Shown here: positions 38,001 to 50,155 of the stretch, piece by piece
Layout: every line of letters begins with the position of its first letter
Numbering within the stretch: position 1 is the stretch's first letter
Assembly (NCBI GenBank): GCA_028023455.1
Contig: JAQFVV010000030.1
Coordinates: 1,072,501-1,136,500, forward strand
Source of the DNA: Epiperipatus broadwayi
Lineage: Eukaryota; Onychophora; Udeonychophora; Euonychophora; Peripatidae
Direction: 5' to 3'
DNA length: 64,000 nt
Position numbers and translations under genes: made by a program
Notes under the pieces: model-generated
Told to the model about the DNA's origin: nothing
The model's database searches: none
What the model saw: the letters and a program-made list of their open reading frames with translations, nothing else

Positions 38001-38160
38001 TATAACTAAACTATAAATTATTTTTATAACCTAGTAGATAAAAATATAAGAATAAAATAAGGATATCCATTGTAAATAATGTACATAAATTGTTTATTTT
38101 ATTTGTTGTTGTTAATAAACTTTGTTAAAATTTGTTTTCAAAATTTTTGTGTCTGGATTA
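35060..38160 (+). other. repeat-poor interval, possible noncoding transcript
   Basis: No frame over 100 codons and no recognised transposon for 3.1 kb. At 38113-38118 AATAAA is followed by a T/G-rich stretch (TTTGTTAAAATTTGTTTTC, then TTTTTGTGTCTGG), a plausible poly(A) site. Together with the upstream TATA box this could bound an AT-rich noncoding RNA, but this is a guess. Confidence 0.2.
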
Positions 38161-40800
38161 TTTATTTCTCCACTCCACTGCATGAAATCACGATATATTC
38201 ATAACAATTGAAGCAAATATATAATTTTGCACAAAAGATAAATAGAGAATTATTTAAGAATTTAAATATTTTATTGGTATTCTTTTAATTAAATAATTAT
38301 AATTTTACATTGTTTTATTGGTCATAAATCAGTTATCACAATAGTATACTGAATTATATGCTATCAGTTGCCACACATCCTTTGTCTATCAGATTATCAT
38401 ATGCTACCACGTATTTATTATATTATTACATGAAGATAAAAGATTATATAAAATTATTGTATTATTTTATTATGGTAATAAAATTATAATAAAAGAAAAG
38501 ATATCCAGTAGTAGTTAAACAATGAAGAATATTATTATTATTATTTATTATTATTAGTTTCAGTGTAGTAGATTATGACATAAAATCCCTTCTCATATTT
38601 TACTACCGTATTTTTTATTAACTTAGAATAAACTTTATGAACCTGAGATTTTTATTGAGCTAGATTATTATAAATAGAAGATTAAGATGTAATTATTAGC
38701 TTAATCTTAGTGAGTAGAAGTTATTAAAGTCATAAGAATACTATGAGTTTGTTATTTGAAATAGTAATAAAGGGGGGATTGTGTTCTTATGCCATTGAGG
38801 TAGTATCCTGTAGGATATTGGCTCAATGTAATCTATCTTGTCACCTGTATTTTCACTTCAAGTCTCATGAAAATATTAAATATTTATTTAATTTATTTTT
38901 ATAAACTGAATCTTAATTGTATTTTAAATTTGAGCTAGTGAAATATTTTAATTTTAATGCTGAATATTTTATTTATTAATTATTAACTGAGCTAGAACCC
39001 GTTTTATTTTATATCATATACTATTCTGAAGTGAGGATGCACAAGACCAGGTTAGAATATATATATATATGTTAGTTAAGCTACTATGTTTTGGTTTAGT
39101 GTAATACTCGCTTGTATATTTAATGTCTATTTAGTTAAGTAAGAACAAGAATGATATTTTAAAGCATATTATAAATAATTGGTTAATTAAACCCCAGATA
39201 TGCTCTAATCCTCCTTAGTTTATTCTTATAAATGATGTGGATTACTTGGTAAACTAGGTCACATAATTAATCCCTTTTAACATGATTTAAGTATACTAAT
39301 TTATGAATTAGCACATAACAGTTTTGCAGATTGAAACTATAGATTTAGCGCTTAATTAATTTTAATATTTATTTTTTAGAAAGTGTTATGAATGTGTCTT
39401 TATAAAGCACACAGATTCAATATACACCTTGCTATATATATTCTTATTGAAATGGGCTTTGGTTTTGAGGGCCACCCCATTATTCTTAGTTTGGACAGCT
39501 CACTCTTTTAGAACTGGAACACAAGGGTCCAGATTGTTTTATAAGCTGCTCCAATCACTTGAACTAAATGTTCATGTATTTATAATAGCAAGTCATATGG
39601 TCCACAGGGACCAAGTACTTGGTACTGAATCCCATGAGTAACTACATATTCAGGCTGCATCTCTTCTTTATTTTATGTAGCACTGTAGTCTCAGAAGTTA
39701 AATCACCAGTTTGCCCTCCATAACATTATTTGTTCAGCATTGATCTGAACCTCATATCAAGTTTATATAATGCAATCTGCATAAAGAGCACAGTTATTGC
39801 TCATTATTTAATATTAATATATTAGTTATCATTCTCATATGATTTGACTATTAGGAAACCTTGTAGGGATGGCATACCATAATTAAAGCATGAATATATT
39901 GTAGATTAAAATTGTAATAAACTCTTTTAAAGTGTGTAAAATTTGAGAACTTGTATTGTAATCCTCTTATCATAATATGACACCTGTGTGTGTAAATCCT
40001 AATGCACTTTTCATATTTGTATTATTTATCTTATAATTTCATAATTAAATATTTAAAACTCATAAATGCTTAGTGTGTTATTCATAATTCATTACCAAAT
40101 CTTATACAAATCTACTCTAATTTAGTACTAGTTATTAATATATGCATTATCTAGCCAGCCATAGATGGGAGTGTTTAGTTAAACTATTAGTAATTTAGTC
40201 ATTCATTCCCTGAGTCTGAGTTATTTGCTCCACTCTTTGATATTACTTGCACTTGAATTAAGAAACTCTGAGTGTAGCCTCATATATGTCATTTATAGGG
40301 TAGTAAGTCATAGAGTGTTGGTGGAGGAACTGAGGTGCGATCTGATTCGAGGTCTCAATCCTTCATCTAGATCAGCCTTGGCGTAATTTGCCGAAACTCT
40401 GGATTTCATTGCATGGATGTATAAATCTGACCATTACAATAAATCAGTGATGGCAGTAGGGAGAGTCCTTAGTAGTGATATCAAGACAATATATTTTATT
40501 TTGGAATTAAATTTAAGACAGGAGTGTTATTTCAGCAAATGATAATATGTTTTGGTCAGCTCTATATAGAGACCGCCTCTATTCATTATTATAATTTATT
40601 TTGTATTATGCTGATGTATAAAAGAGTTAATGCTGTTTTAATTTATATTTCATTATTTAAATCAATGGTATCTTCTAAAATGATTATAAAGCTGAAATAT
40701 GGAGAAATGAATATAAACGGGTTAAGATTTATGTGCATGGAGTGATCGCATAGGTTTTCTAATATTCTTAAAAACTATCACTATTTTTTTTCAATTGGCA
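38161..40800. other. no gene seen
   Basis: 39430-39720 and 40290-40470 are somewhat GC-richer and may be old element debris. A purine run AAAGGGGGGA at 38769 followed by TTGTGTTC looks like an LTR polypurine tract, but no second LTR was found. Confidence 0.45.
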
Positions 40801-40811
40801 ACAAGTATTTT

Positions 40812-40918
40812 TTTCTTTATGTCATAGCATCGGCCAGGAGGTGAACCTGCAACAACTGTCTGCAACCAACTGTTTGCTTGCAAGGCAGCTGTGCTGACCT
40901 CTCGGCTAACAATGCTTG
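40812..40918 (-). mobile_element. short tRNA-derived SINE, diverged
   Basis: Target-site duplication ACAAGTATTTT (40801-40811 and 40919-40929). Minus: GTCAAGCATTG, GAGAGGTCAGCACAGCTGCC, then TTGCAAGC, an expanded variable region with CAGTTGGTTGCAG, GGTTCACCTCC and ATGACATAAAG. Oldest-looking of the set. Confidence 0.8.
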
Positions 40919-41459
40919 ACAAGTATTTTATTGTATTTTATTATAATTTTGTTTATTTGAATGAAGATTGTAATTAAAGCTCTTTAATTCTTTTGTAAGG
41001 TCATAATAAAAGTTCAAATTACATATTTTAATGAATAAATAACGTATGTTTATTTTTTAATAAAAAAATATTTGATTTTTGTTATATATTTAATAATTTG
41101 TTAGAAAACTCATAATGGTAATTTTTCAAAAAATCCTAAGCCAATTCGCGTAGCGAATGTCACTATTATAAAAAATATTAAAGCCTAACAAATACTTTAA
41201 TTTTATTATACTTGCCCTTGTTATAGTTTACTTTTAAAAGAAATGGATTAAAGATTAGTACAGTAATCTCCAAAACAATAACATTTGATTCCAGGCCTTG
41301 GTGCAAATATTAAAATTCACAGATTATAGCAAATTATATAACAAAAATAAATAACTAAAAATAAATTAACTATAATTAGAAATTATATAATTAATAAAGT
41401 TAATTTTTTTTGTTTTAAAACAAGATAAATTTTTCTTTATCTTATTTATATATTTTTTA

Positions 41460-41600
41460 TAGATAAATTATTGAATTGATGACGTTTGCTTCCGCTTTGA
41501 TTTTTGTTTTAAAATTTAATGGCAGTTGAGGCAGGTTTAAAAAATTAACAGAAAGTACTTCTGCGGATTTAAGAATTATGTATAATAGTTTGTAAACCAT
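41460..41600 (+). repeat. repeat R3, third copy
   Basis: Shares TTTGCTTCCGC, AATTTAATGGCAGTTGAGG and AAAGTACTTCTGC with the copies at 18.0-19.7 kb. Confidence 0.6.
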
Positions 41601-41882
41601 TAAATTTATTATTTCAATTATAAATAAATTATAAGATATATATATTTAATAAAAGTAATTAGATAAATGTTTTTATAACTTACATTCTATCAAAAAACAA
41701 TCTACTATTAGTACTTTTATATTTTTCTTCTTCATTCTTCTGTGATGATAAAATGTAAAATCTAAATGATATTAAATAAGAAAATTCAAAATATTTTATT
41801 GAAAAAGATTACATTAATTATTTGCTTGCAATATTTTGTGACATGTGAACTAAAATATATATGTATTTAATTTCTTTTTTTT

Positions 41883-42310
41883 TTAAATTATAATTAAATA
41901 AAACTGGATGTAGTGAAGGGGGAGTGCATTTGAAACACAGTGAAATACATATATAGATAATAATGAACATTGTAGCCAAACAAAGACACTTAATAGCATT
42001 TTCCTGAAGGTTTGTGATGGTGGTATTTTAGTTGTATTTATATATTGGACTACTTCTATTTCCATTGATTAATATTAAGTATTGAACGTTTTTAGAAAAA
42101 TTTAACTATATTTAATTTTTCCAATTATCTTCAACTATTAATATTGGCACACATGTAAGCATAATATTTCTAGAAATATTGTTCTTTCTCTTCTTCAGGT
42201 GGTGCTGGCATGACCAATGACAGTGCTAGCATGGGAATCGAACCCGGACCCTTAGATTCTTGAGTATTGAATTTTAAAATACTCCTTTAGCCACCTTTGG
42301 CAGGATGTCT
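41883..42310 (-). mobile_element. Penelope-like 5' end: N-terminal coding start and terminal repeat
   Basis: Minus: terminal-repeat sequence from 42310 includes a B-box-like GGGTTCGATTCCC (~42235-42247) and a CTGAAGA box near 42195-42201. The coding start is at 42065 (MEIEVVQYINTTKIPPSQ...), continuing about 30 residues before it degrades. An inverted terminal-repeat fragment (42375-42560, plus) follows, separated by the short tRNA-like repeat. Confidence 0.7.
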
Positions 42311-42325
42311 GTTAGTTAGAGAGTG

Positions 42326-42396
42326 TAAACTTGTGCTTAAGACATGTAGAGGTCCCTACTATCGCATTGTTATATGCATATTTTTGAGGTTACCTT
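42326..42396 (+). repeat. short tRNA-like repeat, copy 3 of 3
   Basis: Has ATGTAGAGGTCCCTACTATCGCAT and TTTTTGAGGTTA. It lies exactly between two oppositely oriented Penelope terminal-repeat pieces, so it either inserted there or marks a template switch. Confidence 0.5.
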
Positions 42397-42560
42397 AAAA
42401 TTCAATAATCAAGAATCTAAAGATCCAGGTTCAATTCCCATGCTAGTACTGTCATTGGTCATGTCAGCAACACCTGAAGAAGATAGGAGAATAATACCTC
42501 TCAAAATGTTGTGCATATAGTAACCGTATGCTATTACTAATCCTTGACTGTAATTTAAAC
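42375..42560 (+). mobile_element. Penelope terminal-repeat fragment, inverted to its neighbour
   Basis: Carries AAAATTCAATAATCAAGAAT, B-box-like GGTTCAATTCCC, then CTGAAGA, extra A, GATAGG...CCTCTC, AAAA and TGTTGTGCATATAGTAACC. This matches the pLTRs at 49.66 and 52.48 kb. The hammerhead-like core has AAAA for GAAA. Confidence 0.75.
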
Positions 42561-42738
42561 ATTTAAATAAAGTTCTTTTTTTTTAAAGACACGAAAATAA
42601 TCCAATATATAAATACACTTAATACTAGTTTGTTCCATGCTGTTTTATTCCAACAAAATATTACATCTTCCCTGCCTACATTCAACATATACTTTTAGGA
42701 GAAGTAATTCATATTATTTTCTTTATATCAGAATGCTT

Positions 42739-42893
42739 TATTATAATCTTGGATAATCAATAGGCACTAGACAACATTGCTATATTCATTTATTATCTGA
42801 AGATCTACTATAGTCCGAAACTAGTTTGGTATGTGGGTATGGTTCTACCATCTAGTGATTCTTGGTTATTCAAGATTACAAAAGATGACTCTG
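42739..42893. repeat. foldback repeat around a hammerhead-like core
   Basis: Arms ATAATCTTGGATAATCA...CACTAGA and TCTAGTGATTCTTGGTTATTC are inverted. The centre reads CTGAAGA then TCTACTATAGTCC then GAAACTAGTTTGG. The boxes look hammerhead-like but stem II does not close next to GAAA, so I do not call it a ribozyme. Confidence 0.5.
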
Positions 42894-42987
42894 GAATATA
42901 AAAAAAATAATGAATTACTCTTTCTAAAAATATAATAATATTTATTACAAATGTTTTAAAATTATTTTACAAATATCATTAACTATA

Positions 42988-43398
42988 TTAAAACAGGCAA
43001 AATTTTCCATACAGTAGTGCCACTCAGTGCCAGACAGAGTAATCAATGGATGCCAGATGGCTTATGCATAAAATCCCCATGTAGTGCCTACTCATCCAAT
43101 ATCCCCAGACTAGATTCTGGCTTGTGGCCTTCGTCAGTGAGAAGCCTTGGATCTGAGAGCACTGCACCTAGGTCTTAGGACCTAATGCAACCCTCACTGA
43201 TAAAGGCCACAAGTCAGAAACTAATCTGTGGATTTGGATGAGTAGGCACTATATGGGGATTTTATGCATAAGCCTTCTGGCATCCATTGATTACTCTGGC
43301 TTGCACTGAGTGGCATTATTGTATGGAGAGTTTTGCCTGTTTTAATAACAGTTATGTGCAAACATAAGAAATGGTGATCATGTGATGTTTAGTAGTTT
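42988..43398 (-). mobile_element. Family 2 hairpin element, full form
   Basis: Target-site duplication ATCATTAACTATA (42975-42987) against ATCATCAACTATA (43399-43411), 12 of 13. Tail-type end TTAAAACAGGC on the left, head-type end TGATCATGTGATGTTTAG on the right. The left-arm hammerhead (minus, box CTGACGA at 43137-43131) has stem II GGC/GCC but GAAT for GAAA. The right-arm copy (plus, 43190-43240) has CTGATAA with GAAA kept. Neither looks active. Confidence 0.9.
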
Positions 43399-43419
43399 AT
43401 CATCAACTATACCAGGGGA

Positions 43420-43985
43420 GTGATCTTGTTATAAATATTTGGTAAACTATTTGTACTGAACTTACTAATCTTAATTTATCTCTAATTTAACATCCTGTTA
43501 TTAAATACTTGAGCATAATAATTGTAAAGATAAAATATAAAAGATGGAGAATAGGTGAGTATATGCAGATTACCTGTCATTGTACATATATGTGTATAGA
43601 TAAATAATTCTACTGTATCAATATAATTTAAGTAAAGAAGATTTTATTATTATAATAGAAGCAAAATAAAAGCTTTACCATTCCAATTTAAAAGATGTCA
43701 CATATTAAAGTTTACTGTAATTAATTTAAAAATAAAGACAAGTCTAAAATGTTTCCTGTCAAATTTATCTTTGACAATGTCAATATAAATAATCAAAATA
43801 AATTAATAAAATAATTTAATTTGCCGAACAAAAAAAAATGTTTCTTCAACAAATTTTAAAATAACTAAATATATGAAAGCAAATAGTGTTAAAAATGATA
43901 TACTGTAATTATAAAATATACTAAGATTTTGAGCATAGATCATCTTTATTTCAATGAATAAAGATCTGCAAATATTTAACAATAT
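43420..43985. other. no gene seen
   Basis: AT-rich spacer. Confidence 0.5.
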
Positions 43986-43999
43986 TATATTTTAAGGAC

Positions 44000-44097
44000 A
44001 TTTTTTTTCATATGTCAAATGCGTTGACCGGGAAGCGAACCCGGGCCATGGTGCTTGGAAGGCAGCTATGCTAACCACTAGACCACCAACGCTTGAT
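44000..44097 (-). mobile_element. tRNA-Gly(TCC)-derived short SINE
   Basis: Target-site duplication TATTTTAAGGAC (43988-43999 and 44098-44109), perfect 12 bp. Minus: TCAAGCGTTGGTGG, CTAGTGGTTAGCATAGC, loop CTTCCAA, GGGTTCGCTTCCC, GGTCAACGCATTTGACATATG, then A-run. The cloverleaf is nearly complete with anticodon TCC, except that T-loop position 58 is C. Confidence 0.9.
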
Positions 44098-44109
44098 TAT
44101 TTTAAGGAC

Positions 44110-46990
44110 GTTTTTTTATATATATATATCAAAAAGATTACCATACGATTTTATTAGTTCCAGTGTCAGAAAGTGGTAGTCACTATCTTCTCTTACATAC
44201 AATATCGCAAGTAATATGATTTTTTTACGTTGGAAATTAATTTTACACTTTTTACTAATATTATTTTATTATTTACTTTCCGCATTTTGAAGTCAGAATG
44301 TAAGACTAATGCAGTTTTATTTTAAATCATATTCGAGTCACTCAATGCTAAATAGAAGAGAAATACATGATAAATTATGCAAGCATTGATTACGATTAAT
44401 TCTGGGAATTTTGATATAACATAAAATGATACTTGGCAAATTCATCCCTCACGTTATGTAATAAAGAAATTTGCCAATAGGTGTAGAAATAATGTAATTA
44501 TATGATTTTCAACATCTAATGTGTAAGGCAGAGACAGACTTATACTATTAACATTTTATTAGGCAAACTTATGATAATGATTATTAATATTGTACATAAT
44601 CATAATCAGGCCTAAATTTAACTTTTATTTTCACAACAAAAAACTTTTTAAAACAATTAAGGCAAGATATTAAAGATGTAATAGTTTGATAAACGAGTTG
44701 TCATATTTGCAAAGCAATTAATGTCTTTTTGTTGGTTATTCTAGTACTAAAATATTTAGATTTTGAAACAGATTAAGGTCCATTTGTTAATATTTTGATG
44801 GCATAGACTAAAATTCCTAGGGTTGTTGACTGTTTGAAATTTTATTGTGTTTGACTTAGATATTTATTTTTTTGAGAATAAAGATAATAGTCGGAGACTA
44901 GGTTAAAAAATGCAAGTATTGTCTTTAAGCTATTCTTGATTATATTAGTCAAAATCTTTTAGGTTTATGGAGATGCTCGATAAATAAATATTAAAAACAA
45001 TTGAATACTGTATTACACTTAAAAATTGGTTTTGGAAATATTAATTCATCAACATAAATTTTGCCTTGTATAATTTAGCTCAGTGATAGAATTGAGAATT
45101 AAAAGTTTCTTTATAGAAGTTCAGCCTATCACTTTGTTAGAATGTGTCACATGATCTCTTGAGAAACTAATTGTTCAAAAACCATATAGTAATACAAACG
45201 TTTAGTCACAGCAAAATTTTTATACTATTTCTGATTTATTAATAGTGGCACTTTTATCATTTTATTTATTCTTTAATATATTTCAGATTATTCATATAAT
45301 TGCTTAATTACAAAATATAATTGTCAGTCAACATGTAACATACTTTTCTTTTAACAAAGACTTTTTCCCAATCTATTTTATATTATTGCTTTATTTCATA
45401 TACATGCAAGAAAACAATAATTACTTATAAAATGTCTCAGATTTCTTTGCTAAATTTAGTCTTAATCTTCAATTACACTATAATATTAATACAATTATAT
45501 AATCAAATACATTTGCCAAACAGTGAACCCCAGACTTTAATAAACCTAAAATATAATTCTATGTATGAATAAACCTATAAATATAATTATTGGATTCAAA
45601 AGTTCCCTAGTATAAACACATGCATATACTTAATATCAGATATGTAACTATTACACTTTCCAATAAAAGTAACTATAAGGAATGGCCATTTTAGGTCATA
45701 ATCTCAATTTAATAAAAGTATGACTTCTACAGGGATGGCTCACTTTAAGTCTGCTCTCTAATTTATTAAAAGAAAATATGAAAGAATCCTTCCATATGGA
45801 TACATATATATTTAAACTATTTGACAGAGAACAAACAACTGCACATATATATAATATAAGTTCACATATACAAAATCTAATCCATAGCAATCAAATGCAA
45901 GATTAACTATCAGAAAACAAACCTGTTGGATCCAACTAAATCATTAAATTAAAGCTATTAATAATTATTTACTTTAATCATTTGACACTGGTATAATTTA
46001 TATGTAGATACATTACAATTAAAACAAATATTACATTTTCCATTATTATTATTATACAAAATAAAAATTGATTAACCTATACTAAAAGTTTTTTATAAAA
46101 TATTAACATAATATATATATAATACAGAGCAAATTTCCTTTTTTTTAAAATTTTAGTTGCATTAAAATGCAACTAACTTAAATTTTTCAAACTTTAGCTT
46201 CCTCTTTTAAACCATCTATAAGTATTAAATATAAACTTAAAAAATTTAAGATAAAGTCTAAATAATCATTTTAAACATAAAAATCACAAAGCAATATAAC
46301 TATAATTTGTTGTCTTCCTGATTGGAAGTATTAAATAATTCATATGCACCATAATATACTTTAGTAATCTTAGCTTTAATATTTAAAATGTGTTGTTTCT
46401 TTATTTTTACCAGAATTACTCAAATATAGCATGTCAAGTTTTGCAGATGTCCAGGTTAGATTATCAGATGATAGTTTTCATATTTTACTCACTAACCATA
46501 ATGGAGGTTTGAAATGAGAATCAAGTCTGAATCTCATAAAAAAAAATTGATTTTATATGTTTTACTTTTTTCTGTTTTAAAAGCCAATCCAGTTTTTTTT
46601 TTATTAATTTGCATGTCACTTTAATTGCCTGAATTTATTTTATTTTTTTAAAAACTTTTAAACATTTTATATTTTTTTAAAAATCTGACCCAGATGAGAA
46701 ACAACATGGCTGACACTGATATGAATAATACATTGTTCATTTCAATAATATTTAAAAATGAATATTATTAGAATTTCATTAAAACATGTTTTGTAATGTG
46801 ATTGAAAATAGTTTCTTGTTAAATAAAGTCAGAATTTTTCTGTGCATAAACTATATGGCCAGAAAGCTTGTTACCAATTTAAACATTCCTTTCTCCCACA
46901 ATAAACTCACCAACTTGTAACTCCTGATTGCCCAATCATTTCACTAGTCCTGGTTTATTCTTTGTTTTTTTTTCTATTTCATTTTAATAA
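44110..46990. other. AT-rich, no gene seen
   Basis: One clean 12-bp hairpin at 46153-46178 (TTTAGTTGCATT facing AATGCAACTAA). Nothing else supported. Confidence 0.5.
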
Positions 46991-46999
46991 AAAGATGTT

Positions 47000-48620
47000 T
47001 TGATAGTTATATTATTCTGTGCTCATATTCTTCAATTTTCTTATAAAGATTTAAATAAAAAAATCATAGAAACTCTATTTCTTTCACTCTATTTATTTTC
47101 ATATTTGCCCTAACCTCTATAAAATGTATCCTAATCCTCTTTTAGCATTCATCACTCCAAAAGTAATGTTCAATATTCTTTCTCCTAATCAATATTCTTT
47201 GTCCTAACTTCACAAAAACTTCACCTACAGTCAAAATTCTTATTCCATTTTTATCATTTTTCTCTAATATCCAAAGCTTAATATCCCTTGCCCAAATAGT
47301 AGTAAACTCATTTTGTTATCATTATACATCCTTTTATACTTCAAACAATTTTTATATAACTACCAATGTTTATTTTATTTCTATTCATTTTCTATTACTT
47401 TAATTCTCCAATAAATTTATCTATCTTCTTTCCCCACTCTTCATAATTATGTAATACATCCTCTACATATTTATCTCATTTATTATGGAAATATATAAAA
47501 ATAACTTGTCTAGTTATTAATTTTGCACATTGTAAATACCCTTGTTTCCAAATGTATTTTTTATTCTTTCCATATAATCCTCTTGAATAATATTTCTTTC
47601 GTATATTGAAAACTTCCAAACATTTATATTTACATTTGATTTCTTTCATTTAAAAAATGTCCACCCCATTTCACATTGAAGAGCCTCATTTGATGTCCAC
47701 AATTCACCATTCAATGCATATCTTTCTACTTTATTTAAATTTCTATCTAAAAATTCTGAGTTTCTTAACTAATATAAAGTGCATAGCTTTCAAATAATTC
47801 TATCTAAAATCAATCTCATTAAGTTTTTTGCTTTATTTCTCAACAAAGCAATTAAATGGCTACACTTCCAATTTTTCAAAACAAGTATCTCTCATTTTTT
47901 ATTCTTCAATTTTATCCACCCATACAAACTTAGATTGTATATTTCTTTTTATGTCTTCACAATTAATAATTACATTCTTCTACTCTCTTTGCAAAAAAAT
48001 GCAATGTCATCCATACAAAAAGTGATATTATACGAATTCCAACTGTAAAAATCCCAGCACTGTTCCTAATCTCTCTATCTCAATTTTAAATTCTCTTAGA
48101 AACAAAATTTACACTGTACTTGCCTGTTTCAACCCAATTTCACATTAATTTCCACTGATTTTCTATCACTCAATTGATATTTATAAAAAGTATTCTTATA
48201 AGGAGTTTAATTATTCTTAATAATTCTAAATATCACACTTTCAAAACTTCTCTACAATATATTTCATTTTATCCTATTACAAATTTTTTCTTTCTCTAAA
48301 AATGCAACAAACATTGATTTATTTCCCTTATAAGGCATTTTAATCATCTCAGATGCAGTAATTAAAGCATTCCATATTCTTCTCCCTGAACAAAATCCAT
48401 TCTAAATTTTCTCAAAATTTTATTTTTTTCCATCTATGTCCCATTGTTATTTATTAGGATATATGTAAATAATTTGTAAACTATGAAATTACTTGCTACT
48501 GATTTATAGCTTCTTAACAAACTAAAAGCCTTTCCATTTTCTTTGTACAATTTACATATTCTCACTTTCATCTGGAATTTCATCACCATATTACTTTGAA
48601 TATAAGATGCACTTTTGTTC
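47000..48620 (-). pseudogene. decayed LINE reverse transcriptase, third lineage
   Basis: Purine-rich minus strand with RT-like pieces in broken frames: GRRIWNALI..SEMIKM then MFVAFLEKEK near 48400-48290 (motif A region, aspartate replaced), a faint motif B, and MDDIAFF near 48020-47995 (motif C with DD kept) followed by a K..EE segment. Stops and indels throughout. Lineage not determined. Confidence 0.5.
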
Positions 48621-48660
48621 CAAATTTTGAATCCATAAAAGAAAGGTGCATTTTAAATTT
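48594..48660. repeat. short imperfect palindrome
   Basis: TTTGAATATAAGATGCAC faces GGTGCATTTTAAATTTTAAA around TTTTGTTCCAAATTTTG. Possibly the remains of a small DNA-transposon MITE. Confidence 0.35.
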
Positions 48661-48834
48661 TAAATAAAAATTTTTAACATCATATTTCTATGACCCTTTG
48701 CTTTACATGTTTGCTATTTGTGTAGAATAGCATGTTAAATCTTTTTTAATCAATACTTTTGGAATTAATTTTGTAAATGGCTTGAACACTCCCTCAAAAC
48801 TGCTTCTTTTAATGTCATTTAGCTGACTTTTCCA

Positions 48835-49440
48835 TTATTTTATAGAGAAAACTCTACCAAATAACCTTTAGAATTTTTTTACACCTAACAAATTAATATA
48901 ACAATGAAATAAGAGCCTGCCTTCCAAAGCAATGATTGGTTGTTTCTTGTTCTCTACACAAGAGAGTGTCTGTCAAAATGTTGACAATTTTGATAGCTTT
49001 GTTTTGTTTTTCAAGATGAAAACATGTTTTAGAATCTTTTAATATTATTTTGCCAATTTTGACAGTTCCAATATTTTTGTTTTGATTTTAAGATGAAAAT
49101 GTGTTTTAGAATCTGTTAACTTTATTTTACTGATTTTATTGGCATTTTATTGAAAAAACTTTACTGAATAACCTTTAGAATTTTTTACAACTAACAAATC
49201 AATATAACAATATGATAATAGCCTGCCTTCCAAGGTGCTGATTGGTTGTTTCTTGTTCTCTACACAAGAAAGTGTCTGTCAAAATTTTGAGTTTCAATAG
49301 CTTTGTTTTGATTTTTTAAGTGAAAATGTATGTTTTAGAATCTTTTATTTGCTGATTTTGACAGTTCTGATATATTCATTTTGATTTTTAAAATGAAAAA
49401 ATATGTTTTAGAATCTTTTTTACACATTTATTTTTTCCAA
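48835..49440. repeat. tandem repeat, ~306 bp period, about two copies
   Basis: TCTCTACACAAGA.AGTGTCTGTC occurs at 48951 and 49257. AATAACCTTTAGAATTTTTTACA and GCCTGCCTTCCAA also repeat. The inner part (GTTTTAGAATCTTTTA with TTTTGACAGTT) has a smaller repeat of its own. Confidence 0.8.
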
Positions 49441-49654
49441 AAAATATTTGTAAAAATATAAATTATTTAAAAAAATGATTCAGGTTTTAATATAAAAATG
49501 TACTGTAAGAGTAGCTTACAATCTAACTTTGTCACTCCCACCATTAAATCCAACTCATTTTAATATAGCTCTAATTGATAACCAAATTAACCTATATTGT
49601 CACATATAAACTAACTATACACACATATATACATACAGACACAATAAATACATT

Positions 49655-50155
49655 TTTCTGAAGGTTTATGATGATGGTGTTTTAGCTATATTTTTATATT
49701 GGACTATTTCCATCATCTAATATGTGTGTTGAATGTCTTTAGAAACATTTAATTTTAGTTAAACATTCCAAATGCATTCAACTGTTAGTAATATCACAGC
49801 AAACAGGTTAGTATATGCACCAACTGTTAGTAATATTACAACAAACAACTGTTAGTAATATCACAGCAAACAAGTTAGTATATGCATTAACTGTTAGTAA
49901 TATCACACAAAACAGGTTAGTATATGCACAACGTTGTGAGACAATTTTTCTCCCCTCTTCTTCAGGCATTGCTGGCCTGACCAGTGACAGTACTATCATG
50001 GTATTCGAACCTGGGTCCTTAAATTCTTGATTATTGAATTTTAAGGTAACACTCTAACCAACTGAACCATCCTGCCAAAGGCAACAGTTTGTAGTAATTT
50101 CATATACTTATCTATGAGGTTCCTCCTGATTTCTCCACTTTTTCCTCAGAGCAAA
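49655..50155 (-). repeat. Penelope-like element terminal repeat (pLTR), 3' side
   Basis: Direct copy of 52480-52926. Both run from TTCTGAAGGTTT.TGATG through TTGGACTATTTCCATCATC to TCTCCACTTTTTCCTCA. On minus it holds a tRNA-like domain (A box TGGTTCAGTTGG, B box GGTTCGAATACC), then CTGAAGA with a purine-rich stem II strand, then a series of TTACTAACAGTTG / CTAACCTGTTTGCTGTGAT short repeats (49780-49925). Confidence 0.85.
49905..49985 (-). ncRNA. hammerhead-like core in pLTR, degenerate
   Basis: Minus: CTGAAGA, extra A, GAGGGGAG...TTGTCTC, ACAAC in place of GAAAC, then GTTGTGCATATAC. Stem II is partly lost. Identified mainly by homology to the better copy at 60279-60311. Confidence 0.45.

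Noticed and set aside
38769-38790. LTR retrotransposon polypurine tract (AAAGGGGGGATTGTG)
   Set aside because: No matching second LTR, primer-binding site or gag-pol relic found within the window.
40330-40420. Hammerhead-like GGC-GTAATTT-GCC-GAAAC-TC
   Set aside because: Stem II and GAAAC look right, but there is no CUGANGA box before it and no stem I. Probably chance or too decayed to support.
42790-42840. Hammerhead with CTGAAGA and GAAACTAGTT inside a foldback
   Set aside because: TCTACTATAGTCC does not give a stem II that closes next to GAAA, and stem I strands do not pair. Kept only as a foldback repeat.
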